Below are positions 1 through 8,900 of a stretch of 64,000 nt of DNA, one piece after another. Both the position numbers and the translations under genes were made by a program. This stretch comes from Gemmatimonadota bacterium. GTDB taxonomy: Bacteria > Gemmatimonadota > Gemmatimonadetes > Gemmatimonadales > GWC2-71-9. A model generated the notes under the pieces. The model saw nothing but the letters and a program-made list of their open reading frames with translations, was not told where the DNA came from and made no database searches. Position 1 is the stretch's first letter. Every line of letters begins with the position of its first letter. Location of the stretch: positions 1 through 64,000 of the forward strand of contig QHUM01000063.1 in assembly GCA_003222135.1 (NCBI GenBank), given 5' to 3'.

Positions 1-1293
1 CGGGCGCTGGCGGAGCTCCGCGCCCACCTGGACGACGCCGACCTGGAGCGCGCGGCGGAGTACGAGAAGCGGCTGCGCCACGACGTGATGGCGCACATCC
101 ACCACCTCGGCGAGCAGGCGCCGGCGGCGCGCCCCGTCCTCCACCTCGGTGCGACCAGCGCGTACGTCACCGATAACGCCGACTTGATCCTGATGCGGGA
201 GGGGCTGCAGCTGCTGCTGGGGCGCGTCGCCGCCGTCGTAGTCGCGCTCTCCAAGCTGGCGCGCCGCTACCGCGACCTGCCGTGCCTGGCGTACACGCAC
301 TTCCAGCCGGCGCAGCTCACCACCGTCGGGAAGCGCGTCACGCTGTGGATGCAGGAGTTGCTGCTCGATGCCGAGGAGCTGCTGCACCGGCTCGAGACGC
401 TCCGCTTCCGCGGCGTGAAGGGGACGACCGGGACGCAAGCAAGCTTTCTGGAGCTGTTCGAAGGCGCGCACGACAAAGTCCGCGAGCTCGACGCCCGCGT
501 CGCGCGCAAGATGGGATTCGAGAAGCTGTTCTCCGTGACGGGCCAGACCTACACGCGCAAGCTCGACGCGCAGGTGCTCGCGGCGCTCTCCGGGATCGCG
601 GCGTCGTCCGCCAAGTTCGCGACTGACGTGCGGCTGCTGCAGCACGAGGGAGAGATGCTCGAGCCGTTCGAGAGCGAGCAGGTGGGCTCCTCGGCGATGG
701 CGTACAAGCGCAACCCGATGCGCGCCGAGCGGATCACGAGCCTGGCGCGCTTCGTGATCGAGCTGGAAGGAAACGCCTGGCACACGGCGGCTGCACAATG
801 GCTCGAGCGGACGCTCGATGACAGCGCCAACCGGCGGCTCGTGATTCCGGAGGCGTTTCTCGCGAGCGACGCGATCCTGGTGCTCGCCACCAACGTCGCG
901 GCGGGGCTCGAGGTGCGGGAGGCGGTGATCGCCCGGCACGTCGCCGCCCACATGCCGTTCCTCGCGACCGAGCGGCTGCTGATGCGGGGCGTGAAGGCCG
1001 GCGGCGACCGGCAGCGGCTGCACGAGGTGATCCGAACGCACAGCCTCGCCGTGGCGCAGGCCGTGGCCGAGCAGGGTGCCGAGAACGACCTGCTCGAGCG
1101 CCTGGCGCGCGATCCGGCGTTTAAGGCGCTCAAAGTCGCCGTGCGACCCGAGGAGCTCGACCCGGCGGCGTATGTCGGGCGGGCGCCGGGCCAGGTGGAC
1201 GAATTTCTGCAACAGGTGGTCGCCCCGGCGCTGCAACGCATCGAGGCCGTCGCGCCGCCGGGCGCCGCGGCCACCGCCGAGGTCACCGTTTGA
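1..1293 (+). CDS. purB: Adenylosuccinate lyase, 5' partial
   Basis: The reading frame is open from base 1, so the N-terminus lies outside the window; an internal ATG at 85 is not the true start. PurB cleaves SAICAR to AICAR and adenylosuccinate to AMP, releasing fumarate, in the cytoplasm. Visible family marks are [21 protein letters not shown] and the fumarase/aspartase-superfamily signature [15 protein letters not shown], which carries the catalytic serine loop. The HLGATS and KRNPMR wording resembles the eukaryote-like ADSL subgroup more than the short Bacillus type (my recollection of the families). The stop TGA overlaps the TTG start of purC, so the two are probably translationally coupled. 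Confidence 0.96.
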   Translation, partial: RALAELRAHLDDADLERAAEYEKRLRHDVMAHIHHLGEQAPAARPVLHLGATSAYVTDNADLILMREGLQLLLGRVAAVVVALSKLARRYRDLPCLAYTHFQPAQLTTVGKRVTLWMQELLLDAEELLHRLETLRFRGVKGTTGTQASFLELFEGAHDKVRELDARVARKMGFEKLFSVTGQTYTRKLDAQVLAALSGIAASSAKFATDVRLLQHEGEMLEPFESEQVGSSAMAYKRNPMRAERITSLARFVIELEGNAWHTAAAQWLERTLDDSANRRLVIPEAFLASDAILVLATNVAAGLEVREAVIARHVAAHMPFLATERLLMRGVKAGGDRQRLHEVIRTHSLAVAQAVAEQGAENDLLERLARDPAFKALKVAVRPEELDPAAYVGRAPGQVDEFLQQVVAPALQRIEAVAPPGAAATAEVTV

Positions 1294-2210
1294 CGGTCCC
1301 GCTCGTCGCCAGCCAGCTTCCCCTGCCCCTCGTGCGGCGCGGCAAGGTGCGCGAGGTGTACGCGGTCGACTCGGACACCCTGCTTCTGGTCGCGAGCGAC
1401 CGGGTGAGCGCGTTCGACGTGGTGCTGCGTGAGCCCGTCGTGCACAAGGGCGCGGTGCTCACCCAGCTGAGCGCCTTCTGGTTCCGGCGGCTCGCGGGCG
1501 TCATGCCGAGCCACTTCCTCTCGGCCGACGCGGACGAGATTACGGAACGGATGCCGGCCCTCGAACCGTTCCGCGCGTCCCTCCTGGGGCGGGCCATGCT
1601 GGTGCGTCGCACGGCGCCGGTCCCGTTCGAGTGTGTCGTGCGGGGATACGTCACGGGATCGGCCTGGGCCGAATACCGCGAGTCCGGAACGCTGGCGGGG
1701 GAGCCGCTGCCCACTGGCCTGGTGGAGAGCGCGCGCCTCGACCCCCCGATCTTTTCCCCCGCCACGAAAGCCGAGCAGGGGCACGACGAGAACGTGACGT
1801 TCGCCCACCTGGTGCAGGCGCTGGGTCGGGCCGCCGCCGAGCGACTGCAGCAGGCGAGCCTCGCGCTGTACGAGGCGGGGCGAGGCTACGCGGGCCCGCG
1901 CGGCATCATCATCGCCGACACGAAGTTCGAGTTCGGCTCGACTCCCGACGGGCGGCTCCTCGTGATCGACGAGATCCTCACGCCCGACTCGTCGCGTTTC
2001 TGGCCGGCGGACCGCTACGAGCCGGGGCGGGCGCAGCCGAGCTTCGACAAGCAGCCGCTGCGCGACTACCTGGCGGGCTTGAAGAGGCAGGGGCAGTGGA
2101 ACGGCAACGCACCGCCCCCGCCGCTGCCGCCGGAGGTGGTGCGGGCCACGAGCGAGCGCTATCTGGAGGCGTATCGCTTGATCACGGGCAACCCCCTTGC
2201 GACCGACTGA
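1290..2210 (+). CDS. purC: Phosphoribosylaminoimidazole-succinocarboxamide synthase (SAICAR synthetase)
   Basis: PurC joins CAIR and aspartate with ATP to make SAICAR, the step before PurB. The 306-residue protein carries the N-terminal nucleotide-binding signature RRGKVREVY, then [11 protein letters not shown], the ADTKFEFG stretch and the [13 protein letters not shown] active-site region, all typical. It belongs to the longer yeast/actinobacterial-size form rather than the roughly 240-residue E. coli form. The start is a TTG overlapping the purB stop; no better in-frame start precedes the RRGKVREVY motif. The stop overlaps the ATG of psd by one base. Confidence 0.96.
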   Translation: MTVPLVASQLPLPLVRRGKVREVYAVDSDTLLLVASDRVSAFDVVLREPVVHKGAVLTQLSAFWFRRLAGVMPSHFLSADADEITERMPALEPFRASLLGRAMLVRRTAPVPFECVVRGYVTGSAWAEYRESGTLAGEPLPTGLVESARLDPPIFSPATKAEQGHDENVTFAHLVQALGRAAAERLQQASLALYEAGRGYAGPRGIIIADTKFEFGSTPDGRLLVIDEILTPDSSRFWPADRYEPGRAQPSFDKQPLRDYLAGLKRQGQWNGNAPPPPLPPEVVRATSERYLEAYRLITGNPLATD

Positions 2211-2860
2211 TGCGAATCGCTCCCGAGGGGTGGCCCTTCATTCTCCCCGGCTGGGCGCTCGTGCTGCTCGGCGCCTGGGTGGCGCGCGGGTCGCCCTGGG
2301 TGTGGGGACCCGAGGCGGCGTTGTTCCTGGTGGCGATCTGGCTCCTGGTGTTCTTCCGCGATCCCGCCCGGACGGGGCCGCGCGGCGAGCAGTTCGTAAT
2401 CGCCCCGGCCGACGGGAAAGTGGTGGACATCGCCGTGGTGGACGAGCCGATGTATCTCGCGACCCGGGCGACCAGGATCTCCATCTTCATGAGCGTGTTC
2501 GACGTGCACGTGAACCGCTATCCGGCGACCGGCGCCGTCGAGCTGGTCCGCTACCAGCGCGGCAAGTTCCTGCACGCGGCGTCCGACAAGGCGAGCCTCG
2601 ACAACGAGCAGGCGTCGGTCGGCCTGCGCTCGGGACAGGGGCCCGTGCTGGTGCGGCAGATCGCGGGGCTGATCGCGCGACGCATCGTCACGGACGGGAA
2701 GCCGGGAGACCGCGTGCGTCAGGGCGAGCGGCTGGGGATGATCCGGTTCGGGTCGCGCGTGGACGTGTTCCTCCCGGTGGCCGCACGCGCGGCCGTGCGG
2801 GTGGCCGTGGGCGAGCGCGTCCGGGCGGGCGCCACGCTGCTGGCGGAGTATGGCTCGTGA
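2210..2860 (+). CDS. psd: Phosphatidylserine decarboxylase, short form
   Basis: Converts phosphatidylserine to phosphatidylethanolamine at the inner membrane. The 216-residue protein has one or two N-terminal hydrophobic segments (about residues 8-45, FILPGWALVLLGAW and LFLVAIWLLVFF), then IAPADGKVV, SVFDVHVNRYP and the autocleavage site GSRVDVFLP near the C-terminus. In that site the serine should become the pyruvoyl group, and RFGS replaces the LGST of E. coli. The length fits the short archaeal/Bacteroidetes-like class. The ATG overlaps the purC stop (TGATG), and pssA, the gene for the preceding pathway step, follows directly. Confidence 0.95.
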   Translation: MRIAPEGWPFILPGWALVLLGAWVARGSPWVWGPEAALFLVAIWLLVFFRDPARTGPRGEQFVIAPADGKVVDIAVVDEPMYLATRATRISIFMSVFDVHVNRYPATGAVELVRYQRGKFLHAASDKASLDNEQASVGLRSGQGPVLVRQIAGLIARRIVTDGKPGDRVRQGERLGMIRFGSRVDVFLPVAARAAVRVAVGERVRAGATLLAEYGS

Positions 2861-2873
2861 GCGGGGGGACTCC

Positions 2874-3740
2874 ATGACGATGCGACGCTTCCCGCGCCCC
2901 AACATGCGGCGCGTCGTGGTCGTCGTGCCGAGCTTGTTCACGCTCTTCAACCTGTTTTTCGGCATCTGGTCGATGGTGCTGGCGTCGCGCGGGGAGTTCG
3001 ACCGCGCCGGTTGGTACATCTTCTTCGCCGGCATCCTGGACGCGCTCGACGGCCGCGTGGCGCGTCTCTCGAAGACGGGCACCCGGTTCGGCGCCGAGCT
3101 CGACAGCCTCGTCGACATCGTGAGCTTCGGGGTCGCGCCGGCCTTCCTTCTCTACCAGCTCGAGTTCGCGAGCGCCGGGCAGGCGGAGTGGATCTTCTGC
3201 TACTTTTACGTCATGGCGGCGGCGATCCGCCTGGCGCGTTTCAACATCACCCAGGCGGGACGATCCAAGCGCTACTTCATCGGCCTGCCGTCGCCGGCGG
3301 CAGGCATGACGCTCGCCACCTTTTACCCGTTCACGACCACCGAGCTGTGGCACCGCCTGGCGGCGATTGTACCGCGCCATCACCTGATGCAGTTCGTGAT
3401 GATCTTGCTCACCATCCTGATGGTGAGCAACGTGCGCTATGCGACCCTGCCCCGCGCGGGTCTGCGCAGCGCGCGCGGGCTGTTGGGGCTCGCCACCGTC
3501 CTGTTCATCCTGGTGTTCGGGATCCTCGAGCACGATGCGTTCTTCTTCCCGCTGGGCATCACCTACATGGCGTACGGGATATTGCGGGCGACCGTCCTCG
3601 GTTTCTTCCTCGAAGCTTCCGAGGACGAGGAAGCGGAGATCGCCGGGCCCATCGTGATCACCAACGGCGGGTCGGCGGGCGACGCCTTCCCGCAGCGTAC
3701 CCGCGGCATCTCGCCGCCGGGGGGCGGGACCGCGTCGTGA
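2874..3740 (+). CDS. pssA: CDP-diacylglycerol--serine O-phosphatidyltransferase
   Basis: Makes phosphatidylserine from CDP-diacylglycerol and serine and feeds the upstream Psd. The CDP-alcohol phosphatidyltransferase signature is complete: DALDGRVARLSKTGTRFGAE followed by LDSLVD, giving the DG-x2-AR-x8-G-x3-D-x3-D pattern. Several hydrophobic segments follow (FFGIWSMVLA, VMILLTILMV, LATVLFILVFGIL), as expected for an integral membrane enzyme. I prefer the ATG at 2874 because GGGGGGA lies just upstream. An in-frame ATG at 2850 inside the end of psd would add eight residues. The C-terminal tail of about 40 residues is acidic and then Gly/Pro-rich. Confidence 0.94.
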   Translation: MTMRRFPRPNMRRVVVVVPSLFTLFNLFFGIWSMVLASRGEFDRAGWYIFFAGILDALDGRVARLSKTGTRFGAELDSLVDIVSFGVAPAFLLYQLEFASAGQAEWIFCYFYVMAAAIRLARFNITQAGRSKRYFIGLPSPAAGMTLATFYPFTTTELWHRLAAIVPRHHLMQFVMILLTILMVSNVRYATLPRAGLRSARGLLGLATVLFILVFGILEHDAFFFPLGITYMAYGILRATVLGFFLEASEDEEAEIAGPIVITNGGSAGDAFPQRTRGISPPGGGTAS

Positions 3741-3994
3741 GCCGCTACCGCGTCCAAGTCCGCGTGATGCCGCGCGCCGCGCTGCTCGATCCGCAGGGCC
3801 AGGCGGTGGAGCACGCGCTGCACGCGCTCGGCTTCGGAGACGTCGCCCAGGTGCGGGTCGGCAAGCATCTCGTCCTCGAGGTGAAAGCGGCGACGCAAGA
3901 GGAGGCGGTGGCACAGGCGCGCACGATGTGCGACCGGCTGCTCGCCAATCCGGTGACCGAGGACTACGAGCTGGCCGTGGAGGCGACGCGATGA
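3737..3994 (+). CDS. purS: FGAM synthase small subunit PurS
   Basis: An 85-residue subunit that bridges PurL and PurQ in the three-part formylglycinamidine ribonucleotide synthase. The sequence reads as a typical PurS: YRVQVRVMPR, LDPQGQAVEHALHALGF, VRVGKHLVLEV and an end near NPVTEDYEL. The GTG start overlaps the pssA stop (GTGA), and the stop overlaps the ATG of purQ (ATGA). Its position directly before purQ and two genes before purL supports the call. Confidence 0.95.
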   Translation: MSRYRVQVRVMPRAALLDPQGQAVEHALHALGFGDVAQVRVGKHLVLEVKAATQEEAVAQARTMCDRLLANPVTEDYELAVEATR

Positions 3995-4707
3995 CGCGCG
4001 TGGCCGTGATTGTGTTCCCCGGCTCGAATTGCGACGCCGACACGCTCGCGGCCGCGCGGGAGGCGGGCTCGGACGCGTACTATGTGTGGCACCGTGACGC
4101 AGACCTGCGGCAGGCCGACGTCGTGGTCCTGCCGGGGGGCTTCAGCTACGGCGACTACCTCCGCTCGGGCGCGATCGCCCGGTTCTCGCCCATCATGGGT
4201 GCCGTCGCCGCGCACGCGCGCGCCGGCGGGCCGGTCCTCGGCATCTGCAACGGGTTTCAGATCCTGTGCGAGGCGGGGCTGTTGCCGGGCGGGCTGATGC
4301 GGAACGCGCGGCTCAAGTTCCTGTCGCGGCCCGCCTGGGTGCGCGTCGAGTCGACGGACACTCCCTTCACCGGTCTGTACGACAGGGGTGACGTGCTCGA
4401 GATCCCCATTGCGCACGGCGACGGCCGCTACGTGGTGGACGAGCGCACGGCGGCGGAGCTCGAGGCGAGCGACCGCGTCGTGTGGCGCTACGTGCGGGAC
4501 AACCCCAACGGCTCGACCCGCGACATCGCCGGCGTTTGCAACGCCGGCCGCAACGTGGTGGGTATCATGCCGCACCCGGAGCGCCGCAACGCCCCGATCT
4601 TGGGCGGACAGGACGGAGCCCGTGTCTTTTACGCGATGGAGGCTCGACATGCGACGCAGCACGCTGTGGATGTGCGCGCTGTTGGCGACCGGCACCTTAG
4701 GGTGTAA
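3991..4707 (+). CDS. purQ: FGAM synthase glutaminase subunit PurQ
   Basis: Class I glutamine amidotransferase that supplies ammonia to PurL. The catalytic cysteine lies in GICNGFQIL, and the His-Glu pair in MPHPERRN. VVLPGGFSYGDYLRSGAIA is a typical PurQ oxyanion-loop region. At 238 residues it is slightly longer than usual. The last 20 or so residues (after [11 protein letters not shown]) are encoded where the lipoprotein gene has already begun, an overlap of 59 bases in another frame, so the tail may be a dispensable extension. The start is an ATG overlapping the purS stop. Confidence 0.96.
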   Translation: MTRVAVIVFPGSNCDADTLAAAREAGSDAYYVWHRDADLRQADVVVLPGGFSYGDYLRSGAIARFSPIMGAVAAHARAGGPVLGICNGFQILCEAGLLPGGLMRNARLKFLSRPAWVRVESTDTPFTGLYDRGDVLEIPIAHGDGRYVVDERTAAELEASDRVVWRYVRDNPNGSTRDIAGVCNAGRNVVGIMPHPERRNAPILGGQDGARVFYAMEARHATQHAVDVRAVGDRHLRV

Positions 4708-5230
4708 GCAGGTCAACGAGCAGTGGGCGAAGCTCAAGCAGAAGATCGAACAAAAGATCGCCGAGCGTCGCGGTCGCACGGCGACCCCGCAGCCCGTTCC
4801 CCTCCCCACGCCACCGCCCCCGGGTGCGGCGACCGACACCCAGCCGCCCGCGGAATCCCCCGGCAAACCGGCGCGGGCTCCCCGGCAGATCCCCGAGCGT
4901 CCCGAGGCGACGCGCGACGCCCCCTACAGCTCGGTGGACACGGGCACGATCGCGCCCGGCATGTCCGAGAAGGACGTGTACTCGCTGTGGGGCCCGCCGA
5001 TCGCGGTGCGCCACCAGGGCGCATGGACCTATCTCTTTTTCCGCAACGGCTGCGAGTACACCTGTGGCACCGAGGACGTCGTCACGCTCCAGAACGGGCA
5101 GGTGGTGGACGCCGTGCTGCGCTGGCCGGGCCACGGCTACAGCGGCCAGTCGTCGTCTCCGGCGGCCACGCGGCCGCACTGGAAGCCAGGGGGCGACACG
5201 TTGACCGTGAAACGCCCTGGAACGCCGTGA
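4649..5230 (+). CDS. Putative lipoprotein with BamE/SmpA-like domain
   Basis: A 193-residue predicted lipoprotein. The N-terminus [20 protein letters not shown] is a signal peptide with an LGC lipobox. A charged stretch (about 22-45, likely coiled coil) and a Pro/Ala-rich linker follow. The C-terminal half, about 100-170, has [19 protein letters not shown], like the start of SmpA/OmlA/BamE folds (Gly-Met ... Val ... Gly-x-Pro), plus a Cys pair in NGCEYTCGT. This is a fold-level guess only. It begins inside purQ and its TGA overlaps the GTG of purL, so it is embedded in the purine operon without an obvious metabolic link. Probably sits in the envelope facing the periplasm. Confidence 0.8.
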   Translation: MRRSTLWMCALLATGTLGCKQVNEQWAKLKQKIEQKIAERRGRTATPQPVPLPTPPPPGAATDTQPPAESPGKPARAPRQIPERPEATRDAPYSSVDTGTIAPGMSEKDVYSLWGPPIAVRHQGAWTYLFFRNGCEYTCGTEDVVTLQNGQVVDAVLRWPGHGYSGQSSSPAATRPHWKPGGDTLTVKRPGTP

Positions 5231-7485
5231 GGGCGGTCCCGTTTCCGGGCGACCCGCCGATCACGCCGCAGCTGGTTCGCGATCACCATCTCACCGACGA
5301 GGAATACGGGTGCATCGAGGCGCTGCTGGGCCGCGCGCCCACGTTCGCCGAGCTCGGCGTCTTCTCGGCGCTGTGGAGCGAGCACTGCTCCTACAAACAT
5401 TCGCGGCCGATCCTCAAGACGTTTCCCACCGCCGGTCCGCAGGTGGTCCAGGGTCCGGGCGAGAACGCCGGCGTGCTGCGGCTCCCCGACGGCTGGGCGG
5501 TCGCCTTCAAGATCGAGTCGCACAACCACCCCTCCGCCGTCGAGCCGTATCAGGGGGCCGCGACCGGCGTGGGCGGGATTCTGCGCGACGTATTTACGAT
5601 GGGCGCCCGCCCGGTGGCCCTGCTCAACAGCCTGCGCTTCGGACCGCTGGAGGAGGCGCGCAATCGGTATCTGTGCGCCGGTGTGGTGCGCGGCGTGGGC
5701 GACTATGGCAACTGCGTCGGCGTGCCCACGCTCGGCGGGGAGGTGGATTTCGGGCCGGGCTACGGTGGCAACCCGCTCGTCAACGCGATGTGCGTCGGCC
5801 TGCTCCGCGAAGCGGACCTGATCACGGCCGCGGCGCGCGGTGTGGGGAACGTCCTCCTCGTCGTCGGGTCCCGCACGGGGCGCGACGGCATCCACGGCGC
5901 GTCGTTCGCCTCCGAGGAACTCACGCACGAGAGCGAGCGGCGCCGGCCGCAGGTCCAGGTGGGCGACCCGTTCACCGAGAAGCTGCTGCTCGAAGCGAGT
6001 CTCGAGCTGATCGCCTCGGGCCACATCGTCGCGATCCAGGACATGGGCGCCGCCGGACTCACGTCCTCGTCGGCCGAGATGGCGGCGCGGGGCGGTGTCG
6101 GGGTGGAGATCGACCTGTCGCGCGTCCCCACCCGCGAGCCGGGGATGACCCCGTACGAGATCCTGCTCTCGGAGTCGCAGGAGCGTATGCTGGTGGTAGC
6201 CAAGGCGGACCGGGTGACGGACGTCCAGGCGATCGCCGCCAAATGGGAGCTCGCGGCCACGCCGATCGGGCGCGTGACGGACGACGGCCTGTACCGCGCC
6301 ACCTGGAAGGAGCAGGTGGTCGTGGCGATCCCCGGGCAGCGGCTGATCGACGATTGCCCGGTATACACGCCGGTAGCTCGCGAGGACGAAGCGATCGTAC
6401 GGTTGCGCGCCGCCGCACCTCCCGCCTCCCACCTCCCGCCTCCCGACGAGGTCCTGCTCCAGCTGCTCGACCACCCGGCCATCGCCTCCAAGCGGTGGGT
6501 CTACGAGCAATACGACTCGACCGTTCAGGCGAGCACTGTGATCGCCCCGGGCGGCGACGCCGGAGTGATCCGGGTGCGGGGAGCCGAGTTCGGCATCGCG
6601 GTCACGACGGACTGTAACTCTCGCTACGTCGCGCTGGATCCCTACGAGGGCGGGAAAGCCGCGGTGGCGGAGGCTGCCCGCAACGTCGCCTGCACGGGCG
6701 CGCGTCCCCTCGGCATCACCGACTGTCTGAACTTCGGCAGTCCCGAGCGACCGGCCGTGTTCTATCAGTTCCGCGAAGCGTGCCGCGGGATCGCCGACGC
6801 GTGCCGGGCGCTCGAGACGCCGGTCACGGGGGGCAACGTCTCCTTCTACAATGAGAGCCCGACCGGCGCCGTCGCCCCGACGCCGGTCATCGGCATGGTG
6901 GGCGTGCTCGCGCGCGCCGACCGCGCCGTGCCGAGCCACGCGCGCACGCCGGGCGACGTCGTTCTCGTGGCGGGAGTAACGCGGAGCGAGCTGGGCGGCT
7001 CGGCGCTGTGGGAGGCGCTCCACGGCTTTGTGGGGGGCACGCCGCCGCGGGTCGATCTCGTCGCCGAGCGGCGACTCGTGGACCTCCTCGTTGCCGGCGC
7101 GGAGCGGGCGCTGTTCCGCTCCGCCCACGATTGCTCGCAGGGCGGACTCGGCGTCGCGCTCGCAGAAGTCGCGATGGGCGGCCCATACGACGAGACCGGC
7201 TTTGGCCTCGACGTCGATCTTTCGGCTTACGGCTTACGCCTTACGGCTCTTGACCTGTTGTTCAGCGAGTCGCACGGTCGCGCGGTGATCACCGCCGCGC
7301 CCGAGCGCGCCGCCGCCGTCGTGGCGCTGGCGCAGGAGCTCGGCGTGCCGATCGAGCGCGTGGGCAGCGTGGGGGAGCAGGGCGGCGCGGTGCGCGTCCG
7401 GTTGCGCGACGCCCGCGTGGAGCACCCCGTCGACCGCCTGCGGGAGGTATATTTCTCGGGGTTGCCTCGTCGCATGGGAGACTGA
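5227..7485 (+). CDS. purL: FGAM synthase large subunit PurL
   Basis: The 752-residue ATP-dependent synthetase subunit converts FGAR to FGAM using ammonia from PurQ. Its size matches the small PurL that needs separate PurS and PurQ. Marks include [34 protein letters not shown] (nucleotide/Mg site), [34 protein letters not shown] and [11 protein letters not shown], and it shows the doubled AIRS-like architecture. The GTG at 5227 overlaps the stop of the lipoprotein gene and sits right before the conserved start of the family. A Pro/Ser-rich patch around 6410-6445 ([11 protein letters not shown]) is an unusual linker between halves. Confidence 0.96.
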   Translation: MRAVPFPGDPPITPQLVRDHHLTDEEYGCIEALLGRAPTFAELGVFSALWSEHCSYKHSRPILKTFPTAGPQVVQGPGENAGVLRLPDGWAVAFKIESHNHPSAVEPYQGAATGVGGILRDVFTMGARPVALLNSLRFGPLEEARNRYLCAGVVRGVGDYGNCVGVPTLGGEVDFGPGYGGNPLVNAMCVGLLREADLITAAARGVGNVLLVVGSRTGRDGIHGASFASEELTHESERRRPQVQVGDPFTEKLLLEASLELIASGHIVAIQDMGAAGLTSSSAEMAARGGVGVEIDLSRVPTREPGMTPYEILLSESQERMLVVAKADRVTDVQAIAAKWELAATPIGRVTDDGLYRATWKEQVVVAIPGQRLIDDCPVYTPVAREDEAIVRLRAAAPPASHLPPPDEVLLQLLDHPAIASKRWVYEQYDSTVQASTVIAPGGDAGVIRVRGAEFGIAVTTDCNSRYVALDPYEGGKAAVAEAARNVACTGARPLGITDCLNFGSPERPAVFYQFREACRGIADACRALETPVTGGNVSFYNESPTGAVAPTPVIGMVGVLARADRAVPSHARTPGDVVLVAGVTRSELGGSALWEALHGFVGGTPPRVDLVAERRLVDLLVAGAERALFRSAHDCSQGGLGVALAEVAMGGPYDETGFGLDVDLSAYGLRLTALDLLFSESHGRAVITAAPERAAAVVALAQELGVPIERVGSVGEQGGAVRVRLRDARVEHPVDRLREVYFSGLPRRMGD

Positions 7486-7492
7486 TCGCCAG

Positions 7493-8893
7493 ATGTGCGG
7501 GATTATCGGCGTCACCGGGATTGCGGACGCGTCGCGCGTCGCCTACCTCGGCCTCTACAGCCTGCAGCACCGTGGCCAGGAGTCCTCCGGGATCGTGGCC
7601 GTGGACGGTGAGGGCGCCGCACGCTCGCATCGCGGCATGGGCCTCGTCTCCGACGTGTTCGACGAAAAGGTGCTGGGCGAGCTGCCCGGCGACGTCGCGA
7701 TCGGCCACACGCGCTACTCGACCGCCGGCACGTCCGTGCTGGCGAACGCCCAGCCGATGCTGGCGCGCTACCGCGAAGGCCCGCTCGCCCTCGCCCACAA
7801 CGGCAATCTCACCAACGCCGTGCAGCTCCGCTCCGACCTCGTCACCAAGGGCTCGATCTTTCAGAGCTCGTCGGACAGCGAAGTCCTGGTGCACCTGATC
7901 GCGCGCTCCGAGGCGCGCGAGCCCGAGGACCAGCTGCTCGACGCGCTCGAGCGGGTGGAAGGAGCCTACTCGCTGGTGATCACCATCGGGCGCACCCTGT
8001 ACGCGATCGTGGACCCGCGCGGCTTCCGCCCCCTCGTGCTCGGGCGGCTGGGTCGCGGCTGGGTCGTGGCCTCCGAGACGTGCGCGCTCGACATCGCCGG
8101 GGCGACGCTGGTGCGCCACCTCGAGCCCGGCGATTTCGTCCGCATCCACGGCGAGGACGTGGACGACCTCCCCAAGCTGCCCGCCAGACCGCATCGCCGC
8201 TGCGTGTTCGAGCTGGTGTATTTCTCGCGACCCGATAGCACGGTGTTCCATCGTTCGGTGGACGCCGCCCGCCGGGCGCTGGGCCGCGAGCTGGCGCGCG
8301 AGCATCCGGCGCCCGGGGCGGATTGCGTGTTTTCGGTTCCCGACTCCTCCAACGCGATGGCGCTGGGGTTCTCCGAGGAGTCGCGGATCAAGCTCGAGCA
8401 CGCCCTGATCCGCAACCATTACGTCGGGCGGACGTTCATCCATCCGGCTCAGGCGGGGCGGATGGCCAAGGTGAAGATCAAGTTCAATCCGGTGCGGGAG
8501 GTGCTGGAGGGGAAGAAGGTGGTGGTGGTGGACGACTCGATCGTGCGCGGCACTACGAGCAAGGCGCTGGTCCAGCTCATCCGGCACGCGGGTGCGGCGG
8601 AGGTGCATTTCCGCGTCGCCTCGCCCCCGATCACCGGTCCCTGCTACTACGGCATCGACACGCCCACCAAAGGCGAGCTGATCGCGTCGAGTCATGACGT
8701 CACGGAGATCCGCGACCATTTGGGCGTCGACTCGCTGGGCTATCTCTCGCTGGATGGGATGCTGCGGGCCGCGGGCGGCGATCCGGCGGACTTCTGCCAC
8801 GCCTGTTTCTCCGGCGCCTACCCGACCGAGATTCCGGGAGACGACATGGCAGGGGCGCGGCACGCCGCCCCCCTCCTCACGACCGCGGTCTGA
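7493..8893 (+). CDS. purF: Amidophosphoribosyltransferase
   Basis: Commits PRPP to purines by adding the amide nitrogen of glutamine. The 466-residue protein begins MCGIIGVTG, so Cys2 is the Ntn nucleophile once Met is removed. SLQHRGQESSGI and the PRPP loop VVVVDDSIVRGTT are present. Cys237 (RRCVFE), Cys384 (GPCYYG) and the pair Cys435/Cys438 (CHACFSGAYP) sit where the Bacillus-type enzyme binds its [4Fe-4S] cluster. The propeptide of that type is absent: no in-frame start exists just upstream. It lies seven bases after purL. Confidence 0.96.
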   Translation: MCGIIGVTGIADASRVAYLGLYSLQHRGQESSGIVAVDGEGAARSHRGMGLVSDVFDEKVLGELPGDVAIGHTRYSTAGTSVLANAQPMLARYREGPLALAHNGNLTNAVQLRSDLVTKGSIFQSSSDSEVLVHLIARSEAREPEDQLLDALERVEGAYSLVITIGRTLYAIVDPRGFRPLVLGRLGRGWVVASETCALDIAGATLVRHLEPGDFVRIHGEDVDDLPKLPARPHRRCVFELVYFSRPDSTVFHRSVDAARRALGRELAREHPAPGADCVFSVPDSSNAMALGFSEESRIKLEHALIRNHYVGRTFIHPAQAGRMAKVKIKFNPVREVLEGKKVVVVDDSIVRGTTSKALVQLIRHAGAAEVHFRVASPPITGPCYYGIDTPTKGELIASSHDVTEIRDHLGVDSLGYLSLDGMLRAAGGDPADFCHACFSGAYPTEIPGDDMAGARHAAPLLTTAV

Positions 8894-8900
8894 TGGCCCC

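Noticed and set aside
549..1808. Long antisense frames (hundreds of codons) opposite purB/purC, and similarly opposite purL, ppdK, the symporter and GH127 genes.
   Set aside because: They are by-products of high GC at third positions, rich in Arg/Ala/Gly/Pro with no family resemblance, while the sense strand encodes clear proteins.
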